This document shows, piece by piece, positions 39,705 through 44,351 of a stretch of 44,351 nucleotides of DNA. Where the stretch lies: the NCBI GenBank assembly GCA_027315385.1, contig DAHUYD010000127.1, positions 1-44,351 of the forward strand, read 5' to 3'. Every line of letters begins with the position of its first letter. The stretch's first letter is position 1. The notes beneath the pieces were generated by a model. That model worked only from the letters and a program-made list of their open reading frames with translations. It did not search any database and had not been told where the DNA came from. A program made the position numbers and the translations under genes. Origin of the DNA: Acidobacterium sp. GTDB lineage: Bacteria > Acidobacteriota > Terriglobia > Terriglobales > Acidobacteriaceae.

Positions 39705-41867
39705 ATGAGACCTTGGGTTTGTACTCTCTTCGCCCTTGCCGCGCTGACACCTCTTACTGTCGCGGCCGCCACCCCTCCTGGAGCGCAGGGATTGAAATAT
39801 CCAGTTGCGCACCGGGACGACACGGTCGACACCTACTTCGGCACCAAGGTTCCGGCGCCCTACCAGTGGATGGAAAACCTCACGAGCCCCGCGCTGCATG
39901 AGTGGGTGGATGCCGAAAACAAGCTGACCGACAGCTATCTTGCTAACATACCGGTGCGTGGCTGGATCGACCATCGACTTACTCAGCTATGGAACTATGC
40001 AAAGGAAACCACACCGGACCAGTTGAGGAACGGTATGCTGTTCTTCCGCAGAAACTCCGGCCTGCAGAACCAGAGCGTGGTGTATGTGCAGCAATCATCG
40101 GCGGCCCAGGCGCGAGTGCTGCTGGACCCTAACAAGCTATCTCCGGACGGCTCCATAGCACTGGCCGGAACAGCGCCCTCGCCAGACGGCAAGTATCTGG
40201 CCTATGCAATGTCGATTGGCGGTTCCGACTGGGAAACGATCCATGTACTCGAAGTTGCAACCGGCAAACAGCTGTCCGATGTGGTGCAGTGGGTAAAATT
40301 CTCGGGGATTTCGTGGACCCACGACGGCAAAGGCTTCTATTACTCGCGATACCCGGAACCGCCGACCGGCGAGAAGCAAATCAGCCATGCGGTGGTCGAC
40401 CAGAAGCTCTACTATCACACGCTGGGCACTCCGCAATCGCAGGACAAACTAATCTACGCGCGGCCTGACCTTCCGCAGGCGGCGATGGGAGGAGTTGTCA
40501 GCGAGGACGGCCGCTATCTATATATCTATTTGGAGAACAACTCCATCAGCAATAACGAGCTGTACTACGCCGATCTGGGCAATCCGGCCAAGCCGAACCC
40601 GACGGCGGAGATTAAGCCGCTTTACACGAAGAATGACGCGCAATATGCGCCTATCGGCAATGCGGGGGGCACGATCTACCTGCAGACCACGCTGGATGCG
40701 CCGCGAGGGCGCATTGTGGCCGCGAAGTTCAGCGACCCGGATTCCGCGCACTGGAGAACGGTAGTGCCGCAGGCCAGCGGCGTGCTGTCGGGCGCGTCCA
40801 TGGCAGGAGGAGACATTCTTGCCGACTTCCAGAATGTCGCCGTAAGCCAACTCGAGTTATTCGCGACGGACGGAAAATTGCTGCACACTCTGCCCCTTCC
40901 CTCGCTCGGCGCGGTCAATGGAATTTCGGCCAGGAGCGACTCCAGAGTGGTCTATTACGACTTCACTTCGTTCCTGTATCCCACGACTATCTACCGTTAC
41001 AACGTAGACGACGGAAAGACAGCGGTAAGTTTCAGGCCAAAGGTCGATTTCGATCGCTCCCCTTACGAGACCAGGCAGGTATTCTACGCATCGAAGGATG
41101 GCACGAAAGTGCCTATGTTCATCGTGGCAAAGAAAGGCATCAAGCTCGACGGGACGCATCCGACGGTGATGTACGCGTACGGCGGTTTTGACATTACGGT
41201 CACTCCGCGCTTCAGCCCGATGCTGCCCGTATGGCTTGAGATGGGCGGCATCTACGCGGTTCCCAGCCTGCGCGGCGGCGGAGAGTACGGGGAGGCATGG
41301 CACCACGCCGGGATGCTGGGGAAAAAGCAGAACGTCTTCGACGATTTCGCGTGGGCCGCGAAATACCTTTATCAGAAGGACTACACTTCGCCGAAACATC
41401 TGGCAATCCAGGGCTACTCCAACGGCGGCCTGCTCACGGGCGCTTCCATCACGGAGCGGCCGCAGTTATTCGGCGCGGCTTACATCGGACACGGTGTGCT
41501 GGATATGCTGCGCTATCAGAAGTTCTCCGGCGGGGCATTTTGGGTTCCGGAGTATGGCAGCGCCGACAAGAGCAAGGAAGCGTTCCAGTGGCTGATGAAA
41601 TACTCACCGCTGCATAACATACATCCCGGGACCTGTTATCCACCTACGCTCATCACAACCTCGTGGGACGATGATCGCGTGGTGCCCAGCCATGAATTCA
41701 AGTTCGCCGCGAAAATTCAGCGTGCGCAGGGATGCGCTAATCCCGTGCTTCTGCTCACCACGGGAAGCACGAGCCATATCTACATGCCGACGGATAAGGA
41801 AATCCAACAGGAAGCGGATGTCTGGGCGTTCGAGGCGTGGAACCTCGGTGTCCGCAAGGCACCGTAA
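39705..41867 (+). CDS. Secreted prolyl oligopeptidase (peptidase family S9A)
   Basis: A 720-residue serine peptidase that should cleave short peptides after proline. Residues 1-22 form a signal peptide (WVCTLFALAALTPLTVAAA). An N-terminal beta-propeller (about 75-430) gates access. The C-terminal alpha/beta-hydrolase domain holds Ser572 in GYSNGG, Asp in SWDDDRVVP (655-657) and His691 in TSHIY. YPVAHRDDTVDTYFG near the N-terminus is a family mark. ATG 39705 is chosen because it places the signal peptide at the terminus; ATG 39636 and 39660 are in-frame alternatives. It starts 157 nt after the regulator gene on the same strand, so co-transcription is possible but not clear. It may act on extracellular peptides. 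Confidence 0.9.
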   Translation: MRPWVCTLFALAALTPLTVAAATPPGAQGLKYPVAHRDDTVDTYFGTKVPAPYQWMENLTSPALHEWVDAENKLTDSYLANIPVRGWIDHRLTQLWNYAKETTPDQLRNGMLFFRRNSGLQNQSVVYVQQSSAAQARVLLDPNKLSPDGSIALAGTAPSPDGKYLAYAMSIGGSDWETIHVLEVATGKQLSDVVQWVKFSGISWTHDGKGFYYSRYPEPPTGEKQISHAVVDQKLYYHTLGTPQSQDKLIYARPDLPQAAMGGVVSEDGRYLYIYLENNSISNNELYYADLGNPAKPNPTAEIKPLYTKNDAQYAPIGNAGGTIYLQTTLDAPRGRIVAAKFSDPDSAHWRTVVPQASGVLSGASMAGGDILADFQNVAVSQLELFATDGKLLHTLPLPSLGAVNGISARSDSRVVYYDFTSFLYPTTIYRYNVDDGKTAVSFRPKVDFDRSPYETRQVFYASKDGTKVPMFIVAKKGIKLDGTHPTVMYAYGGFDITVTPRFSPMLPVWLEMGGIYAVPSLRGGGEYGEAWHHAGMLGKKQNVFDDFAWAAKYLYQKDYTSPKHLAIQGYSNGGLLTGASITERPQLFGAAYIGHGVLDMLRYQKFSGGAFWVPEYGSADKSKEAFQWLMKYSPLHNIHPGTCYPPTLITTSWDDDRVVPSHEFKFAAKIQRAQGCANPVLLLTTGSTSHIYMPTDKEIQQEADVWAFEAWNLGVRKAP

Positions 41868-41879
41868 ACAAGGCACCAG

Positions 41880-41910
41880 GCCGCTGCATCGGGCCACATC
41901 GTGCAGCGGC
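41880..41910 (+). terminator. Stem-loop after the peptidase gene
   Basis: GCCGCTGCA (41880-41888) pairs with TGCAGCGGC (41902-41910) over a 13-nt loop, 12 nt past the stop. No T-tract follows, so it is a weak or factor-dependent terminator or an mRNA-stabilising hairpin. Confidence 0.45.
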
Positions 41911-41999
41911 ACCAGAATTGGGGGGGTAATCTGTCGGGCTCAGATCTGGTTTTCAGCTAACGGCCCGGGCCGGACTCGCAGGTGTGGAGCTGAACACGC

Positions 42000-42285
42000 G
42001 TGACGTTTGCGGGAAATCGGCGCTTCGAACTGCGGCGAGAGCTCGGCCGCGGGGGCATGGGTATTGTCTATGAAGCCTTCGATACAGAACGCCAGCAGCC
42101 CGTCGCTCTCAAGATGCTCCACGGCAGCGATCCGGAAACGATCCTTCAGCTAAAGCACGAGTTTCGCGCGCTCAGCGAAATTGTCCACCCCAACCTGATC
42201 TCCATGTACGAGCTCCTCGGCGACGAGAGGCACTGGTTCTTCACCATGGAGCTCATCCGCAACGGCACCAACTTCATGGGCCACC
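42000..42285 (+). pseudogene. Truncated Ser/Thr protein kinase (N-lobe only)
   Basis: A GTG start with GGAG at 41986-41989 opens a clear kinase N-lobe: the glycine loop ELGRGGMGIVYEAFD, VALKM with the ATP-binding Lys, FRALSEIVHPNLISMYEL and the hinge FFTMELI. Kinase similarity ends near residue 96 (FMGHLK), before the catalytic HRDLKPxN and DFG motifs. The frame then runs about 27 unrelated residues to a stop at 42368, antisense to the next gene. The rest of the kinase is missing. The product cannot be an active kinase. A recombination junction near 42285 is the simplest reason. Related acidobacterial proteins continue into a kinase C-lobe and often an ATPase/TPR part. Confidence 0.75.
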
Positions 42286-42771
42286 TCAAATCTCGCCAAT
42301 GGTTCTTGGGGCCGTCCGGAACCTCTCCACCGCAGCTTGCCTCACACGGTCAATTGCGCGTTCTGTAGCTGGCAAGTTCGCATCTGAAAACGCGTTCTGA
42401 AGCCGTGCCATTCTGGGTTCGAGAGCACGCGCCAGAGAAAGGAGGGACGTGCGGTCGGTCATGATAGCAGTGTCCTTCTCGCCCGTAACTCCGGCGAGAA
42501 CGATGTCCGGGTTGTTCCAGTCCTCAGTGTACCGAGGTGCAATGGAGAATACGAGAAACTCTCTTTCGCGCATCGCCTTCAGGCGAACTTGTCCACACTC
42601 GACCTCGACCGTTCCGATTTCGCTGTGCACGATTCGAGCTGCCCAATCGCGAAACATGAATCCCAGATATTTAGTCAGTTCGTTCTCGAGTTCCCGATCA
42701 GGTCCACGATCGGAGCGCCGTCTTTTGTAGGCGGGGAGCAACTTTCTCAGAATTCCAAAGAAACCTTGCAT
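42286..42771 (-). CDS. Hypothetical protein next to the kinase break
   Basis: A frame of 161 residues from ATG 42771, or up to 194 from GTG 42870 or 178 from ATG 42819; none has a strong ribosome-binding site. It opens MQGFFGILRKLLPAYKRRR and continues with a mixed alpha/beta pattern (HSEIGTVEVECGQVRLKAM; EREFLVFSIAPRYTEDWNNP). The last third is helical (SLLSLARALEPRMARLQNAF). No signal peptide, membrane segment or known motif is seen. Its stop coincides with the point where the kinase frame loses homology, so it probably arrived with the event that cut the kinase. Two CCTGAAATAT copies lie upstream. Family unknown. Confidence 0.5.
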   Translation of the reverse strand: MQGFFGILRKLLPAYKRRRSDRGPDRELENELTKYLGFMFRDWAARIVHSEIGTVEVECGQVRLKAMREREFLVFSIAPRYTEDWNNPDIVLAGVTGEKDTAIMTDRTSLLSLARALEPRMARLQNAFSDANLPATERAIDRVRQAAVERFRTAPRTIGEI

Positions 42772-42907
42772 CGCCACTTGTGACACTCTAAGCGGACGAT
42801 CTTGTTTGTGCTCTCTCATGCGCATTTTGCTCAGTGCCAGCCGATCTGGCCAAGGTATTGCAAATCCCACCAGTACCAGCTGTTATAAACAGGGAGTGCA
42901 GTTGACG

Positions 42908-42935
42908 CCTGAAATATCCTGCTACCCTGAAATAT
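42908..42935. repeat. Direct repeat CCTGAAATAT, two copies 18 bp apart
   Basis: Copies at 42908-42917 and 42926-42935, in the upstream region of the minus-strand hypothetical gene. They could be binding sites for a regulator or leftovers of the rearranged element. Confidence 0.5.
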
Positions 42936-43020
42936 TGCTTGGTCAAGGTAACCACGATTGAGGTCTGCCCATACCTAGTGGACCCTTATCGGACCCGGAT
43001 TTGCTTGTCACTGTAGGTTG

Positions 43021-43052
43021 CCATAGCTTCTAAGTGCTTTAGAATCTATGGC
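43021..43052 (-). terminator. Hairpin following the tRNA-Asp fragment
   Basis: CCATAG/CTATGG and TTCTAA/TTAGAA pair across one mismatch around a short loop. Read on the minus strand it directly follows the encoded CCA of the tRNA-Asp fragment, and would be the original processing or termination hairpin of the tRNA gene. Confidence 0.5.
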
Positions 43053-43093
43053 GGGGACGACGGGGCTCGAACCCGCGACCTCTGCCGTGACAG
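43049..43093 (-). mobile_element. 3' half of tRNA-Asp: attachment-site scar of an integrated element
   Basis: The minus strand reads the 3' 45 nt of a tRNA-Asp: anticodon loop CTGTCAC with GTC, the 3' anticodon strand GGCAG, the T arm GGGTTCGAGCCCC and the acceptor CGTCCCCGCCA including CCA. The matching 5' half is absent: homology ends exactly at the 5' edge of the anticodon loop (43093). Integrases commonly cross over in tRNA anticodon loops and leave such a 3' copy at the far end of the island. Orientation predicts chromosomal DNA to the left and the element to the right. The fragment cannot fold as a working tRNA. Confidence 0.85.
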
Positions 43094-43366
43094 AAGTGCT
43101 TTTGGTCATAACTCATTGAAGCTATGAGCACCCTTGGCTACCAAAAGCACTGTAAGTCATTGATAAAATCCGTAGGCAAAGCCTCAGCACCCTCGCCAGC
43201 ACCCTCATCGACCTCTGCTTTTTTGTTACAGACCTCTGCCGTGCGGGCAGAAGGTCGTCGTTTTCCCGAGGGTGCGGACGAGGGTGCTGAAAGGGGTGCT
43301 GGAGCACCCTTGCGAAAATCTCCGCAGCGTTTTCAGGTAGATAGCGAGCCGACCTCTGCTTTTTTG
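43077..43366 (+). repeat. Four GACCTCTGC copies around the att site
   Basis: GACCTCTGC occurs at 43077, 43210, 43231 and 43351. The first (inside the tRNA-Asp fragment) and third extend to GACCTCTGCCGTG. The second and fourth extend to the 17-bp CGACCTCTGCTTTTTTG (43209-43225 and 43350-43366). An inverted AGTGCTTTTGGT/ACCAAAAGCACT pair (43095-43106, 43140-43151) lies in the same segment. Confidence 0.7.
43184..43290. repeat. Large imperfect inverted repeat
   Basis: A 23-nt arm at 43184-43206 (TCAGCACCCTCGCCAGCACC and three more) matches the reverse complement of 43268-43290 at 21 of 23 positions. Inside it, CGACCTCTGC (43209-43218) pairs with GCAGAAGGTCG (43247-43257) with one bulge. The transcript would fold into a long hairpin. 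No gene is seen in this segment. Confidence 0.7.
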
Positions 43367-43426
43367 AGCCTACCTGACCCTGTGACATGGCAAAAGCCGC
43401 AATTTCGCCGATTCTATCAAATGGAG

Positions 43427-43459
43427 TAGGATGGAATAGGATTGAATCCTGTTTAGGAT
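43427..43459 (+). promoter_or_regulatory. Candidate ParD operator
   Basis: TAGGAT occurs at 43427, 43437 and 43454, and AGGATT-G-AATCCT forms a perfect 13-bp palindrome at 43438-43450, just before the antitoxin ATG at 43472. ParD-type RHH antitoxins bind such repeats to repress their own operon. The site role is inferred from position. Confidence 0.5.
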
Positions 43460-43471
43460 CGGGGGTCTTCC

Positions 43472-43753
43472 ATGCGCTCCACACAACAACTCAGCATTAC
43501 GCTGCCCAATGAAATGGCCGATCTAGTACGTGCGAAGGTAGCCAAAGGCGAGTACGCCACGGAAAGCGAAGTCATCCGCGACGGTTTGCGGACCCTTCTT
43601 GCCCGCGACCGTGCCCTCGAAGACTGGTTGCGCGAAACCGTGGCACCCGCATACGACGCGCTGAAAGCCGATCCCTCTCGTGCCGTATCCGCAGGGCATG
43701 TGCGCTCTGCGCTGTCGAGCGCCCATAAGAAGGCGCTCGCGAAGAAGGGGTAA
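43472..43753 (+). CDS. parD: ParD-like RHH antitoxin
   Basis: A 93-residue protein. The RHH part (SITLPNEMADLVRAKVAKGE) and the strongly conserved YATESEVIRDGLRTLLARD are typical of ParD. The C-terminal half (ALEDWLRETVAPAYDAL and on) should wrap the toxin. It neutralises the ParE gene downstream and represses the operon with the toxin as co-repressor. The stop TAA overlaps the toxin ATG by one nucleotide (TAATG), which implies coupled translation. It is the first recognisable gene inside the presumed tRNA-Asp island, where such pairs help keep mobile DNA in place. Confidence 0.9.
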   Translation: MRSTQQLSITLPNEMADLVRAKVAKGEYATESEVIRDGLRTLLARDRALEDWLRETVAPAYDALKADPSRAVSAGHVRSALSSAHKKALAKKG

Positions 43754-44082
43754 TGTCCTATACCGTTGTCTTCACACCGGAGGCCGAAGCGCAGCTTGTT
43801 GAGCTGTACGGCTATATTGCAGCGGAAGCGTCCGCCGAGATCGCTGCGCGTTTCACCGATGGCATCGTGACGTACTGTGAGAGCCTGAGTACCTTCCCTG
43901 CCCGTGGAAACCGGCGCGACGACATCCGCCCAGGCCTCCGCATCATCAGCTACCGAAAGCGCGTCGCCATCGCCTTCCATGTGGACGAAGACCGGGTCAA
44001 TATCATTGGAATCTTCTACGGCGGCCAGGATTATGAAGCGGCCCTGCTCGAAGAAGAACGAGATGACGAAATGAACAACTAG
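43753..44082 (+). CDS. parE: ParE/RelE-family toxin
   Basis: A 109-residue toxin of the RelE/ParE fold. It opens SYTVVFTPEAEAQLVELYGYIA and carries FPARGNRRDDIRPGLRIISY, YRKRVAIAFHVDEDRVNIIGIF and the closing YGGQDYEAAL, the usual ParE pattern. Chromosomal ParE proteins inhibit DNA gyrase; ribosome-dependent RelE-type cleavage cannot be excluded, but the partner is ParD-like. It has a short acidic tail (EEERDDEMNN) not needed for the fold. It starts within the antitoxin stop codon. Confidence 0.9.
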   Translation: MSYTVVFTPEAEAQLVELYGYIAAEASAEIAARFTDGIVTYCESLSTFPARGNRRDDIRPGLRIISYRKRVAIAFHVDEDRVNIIGIFYGGQDYEAALLEEERDDEMNN

Positions 44083-44168
44083 CCAGGGCCCCCTCTGGCC
44101 CGTCTCGCTCGTCGCTCTCGGAAGCCTTAAATGGATGCGGAGTATCCGAAAAGCAGCGAGCAAAGAAG

Positions 44169-44193
44169 ATTGTGCAACAGCTTGTTGCACAAT
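44169..44193. repeat. Perfect 10-bp inverted repeat
   Basis: ATTGTGCAAC (44169-44178) and GTTGCACAAT (44184-44193) around AGCTT, 87 nt past parE. It could be an operator or a hairpin at the end of the toxin transcript. Confidence 0.6.
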
Positions 44194-44260
44194 TTGCGTG
44201 CAGCGTCGGAAAGCTCGACTCCCTCCAAGCCTACGAGCTAGAAAACCGCATCAATCCGGG

Positions 44261-44289
44261 GAGCGTCATTCCATTTTGGAATGACGCTC
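44261..44289. repeat. Perfect 13-bp inverted repeat
   Basis: GAGCGTCATTCCA (44261-44273) and TGGAATGACGCTC (44277-44289) around TTT. No T-tract follows, so it is not a standard terminator; an operator, a recombination site or a REP-like unit fits better. Confidence 0.65.
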
Positions 44290-44351
44290 GCTCAAAAAGT
44301 CATTGGACGTTTCCGCCGAGCGCCCTTAGGGTTGCGCCTAGCTGACATCAC

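Larger units (their letters stand above)
44118..44345 (+). pseudogene. Open frame without a start, possible gene remnant
   Basis: About 75 codons read as normal-looking protein (EALNGCGVSEKQRAKKIVQQ; LDSLQAYELENRINPGSVIP; FWNDARSKSHWTFPPSAL) and stop at 44343-44345. No ATG lies in frame; the only usable start would be GTG 44172 without a ribosome-binding site. It could be a gene fragment carried on the island. Two perfect palindromes lie inside it, which argues against plain coding function. Family unknown. Confidence 0.3.

Noticed and set aside
43049-43093. A complete tRNA gene
   Set aside because: Only the 3' half of tRNA-Asp is present; the D arm and the 5' acceptor strand are missing.
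43077-43366. Possible CRISPR array
   Set aside because: The repeats are short (9-17 bp), unevenly spaced and partly part of a tRNA; no cas gene is present.

Overview
The window looks like part of a chromosome from a high-GC member of the Acidobacteriota, probably Terriglobia/Acidobacteriaceae. This is inferred from gene families typical of that group: an orphan MacB/FtsX-type permease of the ADOP kind, a transmembrane winged-helix regulator with TPR repeats, secreted proteins rich in IPT/TIG and HYDIN-like repeats, and a Pkn-type kinase. No rRNA or taxonomic marker was aligned.

Layout. 1-1850: a ribbon-helix-helix (RHH) regulator, a small Cys-containing protein and a probable modification-dependent (type IV) restriction endonuclease, closely spaced on the + strand. 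1869-5083: two surface lipoproteins plus the 3' stump of a third gene that is a near copy of the end of the second. 5430-5807: a KhpA-like KH-domain protein and a tRNA with anticodon CAT. 5934-6497: hairpin-rich REP-like spacer. 6498-8909: a secreted GH31 glycosidase. 9207-13398 (minus): a 32-residue membrane peptide, a CPBP intramembrane protease and uvrA, the last two overlapping by ATGA. 13650-13823: a 57-residue membrane protein. 14051-16525 (minus): an ADOP permease. 16978-18408 (minus): glutamine synthetase. 18762-36824 (minus): a single uninterrupted gene for a 6020-residue exported protein, about 41% of the window. 37134-41867 (+): a divergent OmpR-type membrane regulator with TPRs and a secreted prolyl oligopeptidase. 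42000-44351: a truncated kinase, an unknown gene, the 3' half of a tRNA-Asp (an integration scar), a repeat-rich segment and a ParDE toxin-antitoxin pair.

The centre of interest is the giant protein. It has a signal peptide, 10 HYDIN-like (choice-of-anchor-D type) repeats, 24 IPT/TIG-like repeats and 21 Big_5-like repeats. By reading and pairing the last group by eye, they form a nine-domain super-repeat present 2.3 times. Each full unit carries one extra binding-type module at the matching slot: a jelly-roll-like domain in the first and an 8-Cys WSC domain in the second. The divergent regulator gene and three 11-bp-phased CTGA motifs just upstream of the giant gene's candidate promoter suggest a local surface-protein control circuit.

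The right end is an integration site. The tRNA-Asp fragment stops exactly at the anticodon loop, so the island most likely extends to the right, out of the window, and ParDE would be its first recognisable cargo.
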